This document shows, piece by piece, positions 26,482 through 34,404 of a stretch of DNA of 39,326 bases. How positions within the stretch are numbered: position 1 is the stretch's first letter; each line of letters opens with the position of its first letter. The stretch spans positions 1-39,326 of the forward strand of contig JBDHXA010000020.1 of NCBI GenBank assembly GCA_039810485.1, in the 5' to 3' direction. The notes under the pieces were generated by a model that searched no databases, had not been told where the DNA came from, and saw nothing but the letters and a program-made list of their open reading frames with translations. The stretch comes from JADZAA01 sp039810485 (GTDB lineage Bacteria > Bacteroidota > Ignavibacteria > Kapaibacteriales > UBA961). Made by a program: the position numbers and the translations under genes.

Positions 26482-27591
26482 ATGCAGAGAACTTGTGTAA
26501 TTATGGCAGGCGGATCGGGCGAAAGATTTTGGCCTGTAAGCCGTCGGTCGCGCCCCAAACAATTACTTGCTCTTACCGATTCAGGCAAGACAATGATTGC
26601 CGAAGCGATCGAGCGCATCGCGCCATTAATACCAGAGCGAGACATATTTATTATAACTAGCGAAATGCTGCTGGCGCCTACTCGCGAGGCATTGCCGAAT
26701 TTCCCGCCGGAAAATATTATTGCCGAACCGGCTAAGCGAAATACTGCGCCATGCTTAGCATTGGCTGCCGCATTCATTGCCTCGCGTTATAAGAACTTGA
26801 CTCCCGAGCAAATATCAATTGCAGTTCTTACTGCCGATCATACTATCGAACCTGCTTCGTCTTTTCGAGAAACTGTGGATATTGCTTTGACCTGCGCCGA
26901 AAAATCAAATGATTTAGTTACGATTGGCATAAAACCAACGCGCCCGGAAACTGGATACGGCTATATTCATGCGGCTTCTAATCCGAAAGTAAATACAGCT
27001 GTAAAAGTAAATCAATTCTGTGAAAAACCCGAAAAAGAAAGAGCGGTTAAATTTGTCAGTTCAGGCAATTATTTTTGGAATAGCGGCATGTTTTTTTGGC
27101 GGCTGGACACTTTCGTTCTGGAAATATCAACAGCAATGCCTCACTATGCCAGAAAAATTATTGAGCTTATGCAGGCATATTCACAATCAAATGCTGAAGC
27201 GCTTGCCGAGAGCGAACCGAAGGCGCGCGAGTGTTTCGCTGAATTTCCCGATATTTCTATTGATTACGGACTAATGGAAAAAACATCCAAAGTAAGCGTA
27301 GTTCCAGCCGCATTTGTTTGGGATGATGTCGGTTCGTGGGACGCACTCGACCGGCTGAGAACTCCTGACTCTGTAGGAAATATACTTGAAGGAAATACAA
27401 CTGCCATTGACAGCAATAGATCAATAATTCTTAATAATTCATCAACAATGGCTGTTGCCGTTGTTGGTGCAGAGGATTTGACAGTCATTGTAACAGATGA
27501 TGCCGTTTTAGTCTGTCCTAAAAACCGAGTTCAGGACGTGAAAAAGGTAGTTTCAGCGTTGCGAGAAGCCGGCAAAGAACAATATTTGTAA
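26482..27591 (+). CDS. manC: Mannose-1-phosphate guanylyltransferase
   Basis: A 369-residue nucleotidyltransferase making GDP-mannose from mannose-1-phosphate and GTP, the donor for mannose- and fucose-containing glycans. The pyrophosphorylase signature is at 10-18 (GGSGERFWP), followed by RPKQ (24-27). The sugar-binding EKPE and the FFWRLDTF and VWDDVGSW segments fit the ManC/CpsB family. It lacks the C-terminal isomerase cupin of bifunctional (about 480-residue) enzymes. It precedes alr by 27 bases, so the two are probably co-transcribed. The product would feed the glycosyltransferases encoded elsewhere in the window, although they are not linked in one cluster. Confidence 0.93.
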   Translation: MQRTCVIMAGGSGERFWPVSRRSRPKQLLALTDSGKTMIAEAIERIAPLIPERDIFIITSEMLLAPTREALPNFPPENIIAEPAKRNTAPCLALAAAFIASRYKNLTPEQISIAVLTADHTIEPASSFRETVDIALTCAEKSNDLVTIGIKPTRPETGYGYIHAASNPKVNTAVKVNQFCEKPEKERAVKFVSSGNYFWNSGMFFWRLDTFVLEISTAMPHYARKIIELMQAYSQSNAEALAESEPKARECFAEFPDISIDYGLMEKTSKVSVVPAAFVWDDVGSWDALDRLRTPDSVGNILEGNTTAIDSNRSIILNNSSTMAVAVVGAEDLTVIVTDDAVLVCPKNRVQDVKKVVSALREAGKEQYL

Positions 27592-27618
27592 AAAAATTAT
27601 TTGATATAAAAACCAACG

Positions 27619-28722
27619 ATGCGGTCAACTCGCGTAGAAATTAGCGTAAAAAACCTTACTCACAATATTAGCGTCATCAGAAGAGCATCAGGCAATCGCG
27701 CCATGATGGCTATGGTAAAAGCAAATGGCTATGGTCATGGCATGGTTGAAACAGCCAAAATACTGCGAAGCGAAGGCATTGAATTTCTTGGAGTTGCTTT
27801 TACCGATGAAGCAGTTGCTCTGCGCCAGTCCGGTGATGACGGGCCTATCGCAGTTATGACGCCGCCGGAGCCGCATGAATCTGCATTGTTTGCAAAATAT
27901 CAGCTCCGCGCCGTAGTATCTTCCCAACAGGAAGTTGAGGAGCTTTCTGCCGCAGCTCAAGAGCATCGTACAAATATATATGCGCATCTCTATATTGACA
28001 CCGGACTTAGTCGTGATGGATTGCAGCCGAGCGAAGTTCATAGTTTTTGGATGAGTGCAGCGCAGACAAAGAATATTGTTTGGGAAGGATGCTGCACGCA
28101 TTTTGCCACAGCCGAGGATGCAAACACTGAATTTTCGAGCAAGCAAATTGCTGTGTTTAATCATGCTTTGCAAGAACTTGAGAAGAATGGCGCAAAGTTC
28201 AAATATATTCATGCTGCAAATACGGGAGCATTAACGCAATTACCCGATGCAAGATTTACGCTTATTCGCCCAGGTTATTCAATTTATGGCTTGCTTCCTT
28301 CGGAGCATCTTTTGGAATATTTGCCAGTTAAGCCGATATTAACGTGGAAAACAGTTGTTCTTTCACTTCGAAGAATATCTGCCGGAACTTCTGTAAGCTA
28401 TGGACGAAAATATATTGCTGAAAGAGAAACAACTATTGTAACCATTCCAGTAGGTTATGGCGATGGATTTATGCGTTGTTTGTCCGGCAAGCAAGAGGTT
28501 CTTATCGGCGGAAAGCGCTTTCCAATCGTCGGTGTTGTTTGTATGGATGAATGTATGGTTGATATTGGCGATTATTCCGTGCAAAGAGGAGATGAAGTTG
28601 TGATAATTGGCTCGCAAGGCAAAGAAACAATTACTATAAATGAATTGGCTAAAAATTGCAATACGATTGGATATGAGATTGTAACTGCAATCAGCGGCCG
28701 TGTGCCAAGACTGTATGTTTGA
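27619..28722 (+). CDS. alr: Alanine racemase
   Basis: A 367-residue PLP enzyme that interconverts L- and D-alanine for peptidoglycan. The PLP lysine is Lys34 in VKANGYGHG, and the second catalytic base is Tyr261 in SVSYGRKY. The family elements RPGYSIYGLLPS and GVVCMDECMVDI are clear. Size is normal for a monofunctional racemase, and there is no MurF fusion as found in some Bacteroidota. It follows manC closely on the same strand. The 129 bases to valS hold only a short, probably meaningless palindrome. Confidence 0.95.
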   Translation: MRSTRVEISVKNLTHNISVIRRASGNRAMMAMVKANGYGHGMVETAKILRSEGIEFLGVAFTDEAVALRQSGDDGPIAVMTPPEPHESALFAKYQLRAVVSSQQEVEELSAAAQEHRTNIYAHLYIDTGLSRDGLQPSEVHSFWMSAAQTKNIVWEGCCTHFATAEDANTEFSSKQIAVFNHALQELEKNGAKFKYIHAANTGALTQLPDARFTLIRPGYSIYGLLPSEHLLEYLPVKPILTWKTVVLSLRRISAGTSVSYGRKYIAERETTIVTIPVGYGDGFMRCLSGKQEVLIGGKRFPIVGVVCMDECMVDIGDYSVQRGDEVVIIGSQGKETITINELAKNCNTIGYEIVTAISGRVPRLYV

Positions 28723-28851
28723 TAGTTGTAAAAATGCTCAATGCAGCAAATAAAGATAATGATGGAAATTTGAATTTATGAATTGAACTTCATAATATAG
28801 TTGTAATTCCCAAATAATTATATCTAAAACATATTAATTAATTCTAAAGCA

Positions 28852-31545
28852 ATGGATGAATTGGCAAAGAGTTATTCACCTTCTTCGATAGAGGCAGAAT
28901 GGTATGAGCGCTGGCAAAAAAATAATGTGTTTACGTCTTCTGCCGGTTCTGAACGCAAACCGTATTCGGTGTTGATGCCGCCGCCGAACGTTACAGGAAT
29001 GTTGACGATGGGGCATGTAATCAACCATACGATACAAGACCTATATATTCGCTACAATAGAATGCGCGGCGCTGAAGCAAAATGGTATCCAGGACTTGAC
29101 CATGCCGGAATTGCAACTCAAACTAAAGTGGAGCAAGAATTGCGATCCGAAGGTAAAACACGCCATGACTTAGGGCGTGAAAAGTTCGTGGAAAGAGTGA
29201 TTAATTGGAAAGAAAAATATGGCGGCATTATTTTAAAACAATTGCGCGCTTTAGGCAATTCATGTGATTGGTCAGAAACGCTCTTTACCATGGACGAAAG
29301 CGCCAGCCATGCAGTTCGCGAAGTGTTTATTCGTCTTTTTGACGAAGGGCTTATATATCGGGGAAAACGCATCATTAACTGGTCGCCAGTAGCTCAATCG
29401 GCTCTTTCTGATGAAGAAGTAAATTTTCGCGAAGTGCAAGAGCAGATATATATGCTTCGCTATAAGCTGCTTGATTCAAATGAATACATCACTGTGGCGA
29501 CTGTCAGGCCTGAAACATTGTTTGGCGATGTTGCCGTAGCTGTAAATCCAAGCGACGAACGATACAAACACTTGATTGGGCGGAAGGTTCAAGTTCCGAT
29601 TGCGGGTCGAGAAGTTCCTATTATTGCTGATGAATATGCAGATCCTACATTCGGGACTGGAGCCGTGAAAATAACGCCTGCTCATGATCCAAACGACTTT
29701 GAAGTTGGAGCAAGGCATAAGCTAGAGATGCCAAATTCCATCAATCCAGACGGAACTCTTAATGAATTGGCAGGTAGCTTTGCAGGTCTAGATCGCTTCG
29801 AAGCGCGCAAGAAGATGGTTGCCGAGCTTAAAAATCTAGATCTCATTGAAAAAATTGAAAGTTACTCGCATAACGTTGGTTTTTCGGAACGCGGCGGCGA
29901 GCCGATAGAACCGTATTTGAGCGACCAATGGTTTGTGAAGATGAAACCTCTCGCCGAACCGGCTTTGCGAGTGGTGCAGAATGGAGAAATTCGATTTTTC
30001 CCCGAGCATTGGACAAAGACATACGAAAATTGGATGATTAATATTCGCGATTGGTGCATTTCGAGGCAGCTTTGGTGGGGACACCGCATTCCTATCTTTT
30101 ATGCAGACAACGGAACTATGGCGGCAGCACATTCCGAAGCCGAAGCTCGGTTAAAACTTGGATTGGATAGCGCAGCACTTTTGCGCCAAGACGAAGATGT
30201 GCTTGATACGTGGTTTTCAAGCTGGCTTTGGCCAATGACGACGATGCATTGGCTGACAAATGAGAGAGAGACCAATAAAGAAATGGATTATTTTTTGCCA
30301 ACTAATCTTTTGGTTACCGGACCGGACATCATCTTTTTCTGGGTTGCAAGAATGATAATGGCTTCATTGAAATTTACAGGGAAGATACCTTTTAAAGATG
30401 TGTATTTTACAAGCATCATACGCGACGGAAAGGGCAGAAAAATGTCGAAATCCTTGGGCAATTCTCCAGATCCACTTGCGATTATAGCAAATTATGGTGC
30501 CGATGCACTGCGCTTTACCATAACCTATTTAGCGCCAATGGGCACTGATGTGCGCATGGATGTAAAAGAAGAAACTCAAGACACTCCACAAGTTGAATTA
30601 GGAAGAAATTTTGCCAATAAATTATGGAATGCAGGCAGATTTCTTTTAATGAAATGCGAGCAAGCGAGCAGCGCTAATGATAATTCTTTGTTGTTAATAG
30701 AAGAATTCACCACAGCAGATGCATGGATCTCATCTCGATACAATTCAGCGTTGAGTGCAATGTTTTCTGCCTTAGATCAATACCGACTTAATGATTACTC
30801 CAAGATCATGTATGATTTCGTTTGGAGAGATTTTTGCGATTGGTATGTTGAAATTTTCAAAGTGCAATTTAATGAAAATGAAGACGTTGCATATCGTCAG
30901 CGATTAGCAAACTTTGGATTGAGCATTTTCGACGGCATACTGCGCATGCTCCATCCGCTAATGCCATTTATTACAGAAGAGTTGTGGCAGCACCTGGCCA
31001 AGCGGGCTGACGGCGAATTTCTTTGTGCGTCGCAGATGCCACAAGTTCAAGAAAATGAAACAGATGTGACTATGGAGCGCAATTTTGCATTGATGCAGGA
31101 AGTGATTGAAGAAATTCGCAAAATAAGAGGAATAGGAGGAATACAGCCCGGTGAGCGAATTCCTGTGGTAATTTCGGTTGACGATGAAATTGCTTCTCAG
31201 TTTTTTATTTCACAAATGAGTGCTATTGCCGGGCTTGCACGATGCAAGCCTGAAATTGGGATGAGCAAGAAAAAACCGGATCAAGTGCTTTCTTCAGTTG
31301 TGCGCGGCATTTCTATCTTTGTTGTGCGCGGAGAATCGTTCGATCGTGAGAAAGAAATAGAACGGCTTACAAAGGAATCTGAGCGACTTTCAGGCCTTAT
31401 GAAATCCTTTAGCGCAAAACTGAACAATCCCGGATTCATTGCTAAAGCCAAACCTGAAATTATTCAATCAGAAAAAGAGAAATTCGCCGCCATTGCCGAA
31501 TCATTTGCCAAAGTGCAAAAGAGTTTGTCTGAACTTTCTTCATAA
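28852..31545 (+). CDS. valS: Valyl-tRNA synthetase
   Basis: An 897-residue class I synthetase charging tRNA-Val. The N-terminal ATP site PPPNVTGMLTMGHV (43-56) carries Thr52 where most enzymes have the first His of the HIGH motif. KMSKS is intact at 530-534. An editing (CP1) domain lies between them, including the TGPDIIFFWVARM stretch of the Rossmann domain after it. The C-terminus forms the usual anticodon-binding helices and a coiled-coil arm (about 830-897). Length is typical. I see no T-box or leader peptide in the short upstream region. The thiolase gene begins 20 bases downstream, probably in the same operon. Confidence 0.96.
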   Translation: MDELAKSYSPSSIEAEWYERWQKNNVFTSSAGSERKPYSVLMPPPNVTGMLTMGHVINHTIQDLYIRYNRMRGAEAKWYPGLDHAGIATQTKVEQELRSEGKTRHDLGREKFVERVINWKEKYGGIILKQLRALGNSCDWSETLFTMDESASHAVREVFIRLFDEGLIYRGKRIINWSPVAQSALSDEEVNFREVQEQIYMLRYKLLDSNEYITVATVRPETLFGDVAVAVNPSDERYKHLIGRKVQVPIAGREVPIIADEYADPTFGTGAVKITPAHDPNDFEVGARHKLEMPNSINPDGTLNELAGSFAGLDRFEARKKMVAELKNLDLIEKIESYSHNVGFSERGGEPIEPYLSDQWFVKMKPLAEPALRVVQNGEIRFFPEHWTKTYENWMINIRDWCISRQLWWGHRIPIFYADNGTMAAAHSEAEARLKLGLDSAALLRQDEDVLDTWFSSWLWPMTTMHWLTNERETNKEMDYFLPTNLLVTGPDIIFFWVARMIMASLKFTGKIPFKDVYFTSIIRDGKGRKMSKSLGNSPDPLAIIANYGADALRFTITYLAPMGTDVRMDVKEETQDTPQVELGRNFANKLWNAGRFLLMKCEQASSANDNSLLLIEEFTTADAWISSRYNSALSAMFSALDQYRLNDYSKIMYDFVWRDFCDWYVEIFKVQFNENEDVAYRQRLANFGLSIFDGILRMLHPLMPFITEELWQHLAKRADGEFLCASQMPQVQENETDVTMERNFALMQEVIEEIRKIRGIGGIQPGERIPVVISVDDEIASQFFISQMSAIAGLARCKPEIGMSKKKPDQVLSSVVRGISIFVVRGESFDREKEIERLTKESERLSGLMKSFSAKLNNPGFIAKAKPEIIQSEKEKFAAIAESFAKVQKSLSELSS

Positions 31546-31565
31546 ACAAACGAAAGCTGATAACT

Positions 31566-32762
31566 ATGAATGATGTTTTTATCGTGGAGCCGCTGCGGAC
31601 TCCTATTGGAAAATATGGCGGAGTTTTAGCAAAGGCGCGTCCTGATGACATGGCGGCGCATTGTATTCGCAGCGTAACAGAGCGCTCTAAAATTCCATTA
31701 GATGTAATTGATGATATAATTTTGGGCTGTGCCAATCAAGCTGGAGAAGACAATCGAAATATTGCGCGAATGGCAGGTTTGCTGGCAGGATTGCCATATT
31801 CAATCCCGGGCGTAACTGTTAATCGTCTTTGTGCTTCATCGCTCGAGGCAATTATACAAGCAGCACGTGCTATTCGAAGCGGCGACGCGGAAGTAATAAT
31901 TGCCGGTGGAGTTGAGTCAATGTCTCGCGCTCCATATTCGCTGCCCAAAAACAGCTCTGGCGCAGCTTTGTTCGGCAATATTACCGCTTATGATACGGCG
32001 CTTGGCTGGCGCTATCCCAATCCTTTAATGGAAAAAATGTTTCCTCTTGAATCAATGGGAGAAACTGCAGAAAATATTGCTGAACGCTGGAATATTTCGC
32101 GCAGAGAACAAGACGAATTTGCCTTTTGCTCACATCAAAAAGCTTCGGCTTCGCATAAAGAAAGAGCGGAAGAAATTGCGCCGTTTGTCATTCATGGCAA
32201 AAAGGGCGAGCAAACAATTATAGCGGATGATGAGCAGCCTCGACCGGACACAACGGTGGAAAAATTAGCAAAGCTATCACCGGCATTTCGTAAAGACGGA
32301 AGCGTAACAGCAGGTAATTCATCGAGCTTGAACGATGGAGCTGCAGCGGCTCTTATTGTAGGCGAAAATGCGGTAAAACGTTACAATCTAAAACCACTTG
32401 CTCGTTTTGTTGCAAGCGGCGCTTCCGGCGTTGACCCGCGCATTATGGGCATAGGACCAGTCGAGGCGACGCGCAAATGCTTGATGCGTGCAGGGTTATC
32501 TGTCAAGGACATTGGTCTTGTTGAGCTAAATGAAGCGTTTGCCGCGCAATCGCTTGCTTGCATGCGCGATCTTGGGCTTGATGCAGATCGAGTGAATATT
32601 CTTGGCGGCGCCATTGCACTCGGACATCCTCTGGGTATGAGCGGAGTACGCATTGCCGGCTCGCTTGTTCGCTCTATGCTTCGAAATGATGTGAAATATG
32701 GTCTCGCCACGCTTTGTATAGGCGTAGGTCAGGGGCTAGCCGCCATATTCGAAAAAGTATAA
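31566..32762 (+). CDS. Acetyl-CoA acyltransferase (3-oxoadipyl-CoA thiolase-like)
   Basis: A 398-residue degradative-type thiolase that would cleave 3-oxoacyl-CoA with CoA. The nucleophile is Cys89 in NRLCASSLEA. His354 in GGAIALGHPLGMSG and Cys384 in CIGVGQG complete the site. The CIGVGQG form, rather than CIGGGQG, and the overall pattern resemble PcaF/PaaJ-type 3-oxoadipyl-CoA thiolases, but a broader beta-oxidation role is possible because no aromatic-degradation genes are nearby. It lies 20 bases after valS. Downstream is the repeat-rich gap with two MITE-like elements. Confidence 0.88.
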   Translation: MNDVFIVEPLRTPIGKYGGVLAKARPDDMAAHCIRSVTERSKIPLDVIDDIILGCANQAGEDNRNIARMAGLLAGLPYSIPGVTVNRLCASSLEAIIQAARAIRSGDAEVIIAGGVESMSRAPYSLPKNSSGAALFGNITAYDTALGWRYPNPLMEKMFPLESMGETAENIAERWNISRREQDEFAFCSHQKASASHKERAEEIAPFVIHGKKGEQTIIADDEQPRPDTTVEKLAKLSPAFRKDGSVTAGNSSSLNDGAAAALIVGENAVKRYNLKPLARFVASGASGVDPRIMGIGPVEATRKCLMRAGLSVKDIGLVELNEAFAAQSLACMRDLGLDADRVNILGGAIALGHPLGMSGVRIAGSLVRSMLRNDVKYGLATLCIGVGQGLAAIFEKV

Positions 32763-32806
32763 AAACAAATTTTACTTTTAACAATTTCTCTGTTTAACTG
32801 ATATAT

Positions 32807-32996
32807 GAGCCCACTCCGAAAAGATATTTTATAAAAATTGCAGACAAAATATTCGCTATTTTTCAAAAAAACTTATCTTTCAAGAGCTAAAAAAGTCGTT
32901 TTTTGCCGTTTTTCACTTGAAAATGAGTAAAAAACTGTACTTTTTCACCATGTTTTCTTTGATTTGAAATATTGCACGACTTTTCGGAGTGGGCTC
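32807..32996. mobile_element. MITE-like element, copy 1 (190 bp)
   Basis: The element is bounded by perfect terminal inverted repeats GAGCCCACTCCGAAAAG (32807-32823) and CTTTTCGGAGTGGGCTC (32980-32996). It has no open reading frame and is AT-rich inside. ATATAT flanks both ends, consistent with a target duplication or insertion in an AT repeat. An internal inverted repeat (TTTCAAG with CTTGAAA) surrounds a central AT-rich loop. A second copy in the same orientation begins at 33123. No transposase is in the window; the family that moves it is not identified. Confidence 0.85.
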
Positions 32997-33059
32997 ATAT
33001 ATATATATTTGATTGCGCGATTCTTCAATTAGTTAATTGTAATTTTTGTAATTTTGATT

Positions 33060-33087
33060 ATGCAGGTTTCATATCTGCATGATTTTT
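33060..33087 (+). terminator. Possible terminator of the valS-thiolase unit
   Basis: ATGCAG (33060-33065) pairs with CTGCAT (33075-33080) around a 9-base loop, followed by GA and five T. The stem is short. It lies between the two MITE-like elements, about 300 bases after the thiolase stop; before insertion of copy 1 it would have been about 110 bases away. The rest of 32997-33122 is AT-rich with no gene. Confidence 0.4.
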
Positions 33088-33122
33088 ATATTGTAATATG
33101 CCTTGTTGAAATTTATTTACAT

Positions 33123-33312
33123 GAGCCCACTCCGAAAAGGTATTTTATAAAAATTGCAGACGAAAGATTCGCTGTTTTTCAAAAAAACATCTCTTCTAAG
33201 AGCTAAAAAAGTCGCTTTTTTGCCGTTTTTCTCTTATAAAACGAGTAAAAACTGTACATTTTCACCATGTTTTCTTTGATTTGAAATATATCCGACTTTT
33301 CGGAGTGGGCGC
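33123..33312. mobile_element. MITE-like element, copy 2 (190 bp)
   Basis: Same length and orientation as copy 1, with roughly 10 percent base differences and small compensating indels. The left terminus GAGCCCACTCCGAAAAG is perfect; the right one ends GGGCGC instead of GGGCTC. TTTACAT directly flanks both ends (33116-33122 and 33313-33319), a probable 7-bp target-site duplication. The internal hairpin arms differ from copy 1, but one pair changed from C-G to T-A and one pair was gained, as if pairing mattered. It separates the lipoprotein gene from its former upstream region. Confidence 0.85.
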
Positions 33313-33466
33313 TTTACATTTATTTCAGGAGATGATTGGCATGAAAGCTATTTTCGGAAAAATCAGCGTTTTGTTGAGCGGACTATTATTTTACATTTAT
33401 TTCAGGAGATGATTGGCATGAAAGCTATTTTCGGAAAAATCAGCGTTTTGTTGAGCGGACTATTAT
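33313..33466. repeat. Perfect 77-bp tandem duplication over a gene start
   Basis: 33313-33389 and 33390-33466 are identical. Each copy contains the AGGAG ribosome-binding site, the ATG and the first 16 codons of the lipoprotein gene. Since 77 is not a multiple of three, the first copy cannot read into the gene. It instead encodes a 23-codon open frame (33341-33412) that ends in the RBS/start region of the real gene. The left edge coincides with the right boundary of MITE copy 2. Confidence 0.95.
33341..33412 (+). CDS. 23-residue leader mini-ORF created by duplication
   Basis: It starts at the duplicated ATG, preceded by AGGAG at 9 bases, and reads MKAIFGKISVLLSGLLF followed by YIYFRR and TGA (33410-33412). 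It is thus a truncated lipoprotein signal sequence without the lipobox. The stop lies 5 bases before the true ATG at 33418, a distance that permits translational coupling. Whether it is translated is unknown; it is a by-product of the duplication rather than an established gene. Confidence 0.4.
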   Translation: MKAIFGKISVLLSGLLFYIYFRR

Positions 33467-34176
33467 TTCTTATGGTTTCCTGCGATAAAACAGCAGTGGG
33501 GCCGGACGACATTGGCGGCGACACAGATATTGAATTAACTGAAGAAGGCGGAAAGTTTGGCGCTTATTTCGATTTTGACGGATATGATGTTGCGTTTCAT
33601 AGAATTAAAGACAGCATCATTATTACGAGAAGCTCTGGCGGAATGGTGACGTTTTACGCTCAATTTATCATTGATTCTGCTGCTATGAAATCATTAGATA
33701 CATTGTTTGGAACGGCAAATCTGTCGCGACCCGCAAAAATAGCTGCGGTAGAACAATATATTGCTAAATTTAATGGAACAATTGACACTTCCAATTTGAA
33801 TGCAGTCAAAGTGTCATTTCAATATAAAATAAAAATAACATCCGAAGGAATGCAAGAATATTTTACGGATGTCGGCAGAGGAACTAAGCCGTTTACTATT
33901 GTTAAATATTCATCTAATGTTGGCGATAAATACGAGTTTACTGATGTAGAAGGCGTTAAAACAGTGAGAGAAGTAAAATATAAATCAACAACTAATGATT
34001 ATTCTGTTGGCTTTTTCAATATAAAAGTTATGAAAGTAGAAGAAAAAAAGGAAAATGATCCTTTTATTTCTAAGATTATATATATAGCCAATCATAAATA
34101 TGGCATGGTTGGCATTGAAACTATTATGAAAAGCGGAAAAGAAATAAAAATGGGAATTTTCCCGCCGAATATGTGA
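33418..34176 (+). CDS. Lipoprotein of unknown function
   Basis: A 252-residue exported lipoprotein. The start at 33418 lies 9 bases after AGGAG (33404-33408); the in-frame ATG at 33409 abuts that site and is unlikely. The signal MKAIFGKISVLLSGLLF leads to the lipobox LMVSC, with the lipidated cysteine followed by DKTAVGPDD, a flexible acidic tether. The mature part is beta-rich with many lysines and no other cysteine. I do not recognise the family. Upstream lie two MITE-like elements and the 77-bp duplication of its own 5' end, so expression may differ from the ancestral state. It ends 26 bases before a strong terminator. Confidence 0.75.
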   Translation: MKAIFGKISVLLSGLLFLMVSCDKTAVGPDDIGGDTDIELTEEGGKFGAYFDFDGYDVAFHRIKDSIIITRSSGGMVTFYAQFIIDSAAMKSLDTLFGTANLSRPAKIAAVEQYIAKFNGTIDTSNLNAVKVSFQYKIKITSEGMQEYFTDVGRGTKPFTIVKYSSNVGDKYEFTDVEGVKTVREVKYKSTTNDYSVGFFNIKVMKVEEKKENDPFISKIIYIANHKYGMVGIETIMKSGKEIKMGIFPPNM

Positions 34177-34202
34177 AAAGATGTAGATAAAGATATGCAA
34201 GC

Positions 34203-34231
34203 AAAAAGCCCGCTTTATTAGCGGGCTTTTT
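34203..34231. terminator. Strong bidirectional terminator
   Basis: A 12-bp stem (AAAAAGCCCGCT at 34203-34214 with AGCGGGCTTTTT at 34220-34231) encloses a 5-base loop, with T-runs on both strands. It terminates the plus-strand lipoprotein gene and, from the other side, the tRNA-Thr transcript. Confidence 0.92.
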
Positions 34232-34235
34232 TGTG

Positions 34236-34308
34236 AGCCAACTGCCGGATTCGAACCGGCGACCTATTCATTACGAATGAATTGCTCTACCAGCTGAGCT
34301 AAGTTGGC
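34236..34308 (-). tRNA. tRNA-Thr (anticodon CGU)
   Basis: A 73-base cloverleaf reads on the minus strand. The acceptor stem GCCAACT pairs with AGTTGGC. The D arm contains GCTCAGCTGGTAGAGC, the anticodon stem is ATTCA/TGAAT with loop TTCGTAA and anticodon CGU, and the T arm contains GGTTCGAATCC. The discriminator is U, and CCA is not encoded. It decodes ACG threonine codons. It stands alone between a promoter and a terminator. Confidence 0.95.
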
Positions 34309-34321
34309 AAAAAATAGAGCG

Positions 34322-34352
34322 CAAAATTACAGAATTTTGATTAGATGAGCAA
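34322..34352 (-). promoter_or_regulatory. tRNA-Thr promoter
   Basis: On the minus strand, TTG (complement of 34350-34352), a 20-base spacer and TAATTTTG (complement of 34322-34329) match the Bacteroidota pattern. The expected start is near 34315, a few bases upstream of the mature tRNA 5' end at 34308. Confidence 0.7.
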
Positions 34353-34404
34353 GATGTAGAATAGTGGAATTTCTTTTATGATAATTAACTATAGCAACGA
34401 ATTG

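Noticed and set aside
28776..28795. TTATGAA/TTCATAA palindrome upstream of valS as an operator or T-box element
   Set aside because: A 7-bp AT-rich stem is expected by chance here; no T-box sequence or leader peptide is present.
33049..33056. TAATTTTG box between the MITE-like elements as the lipoprotein promoter
   Set aside because: No TTG lies 19-20 bases upstream, and the predicted RNA start would fall inside the terminator-like hairpin at 33060-33080.
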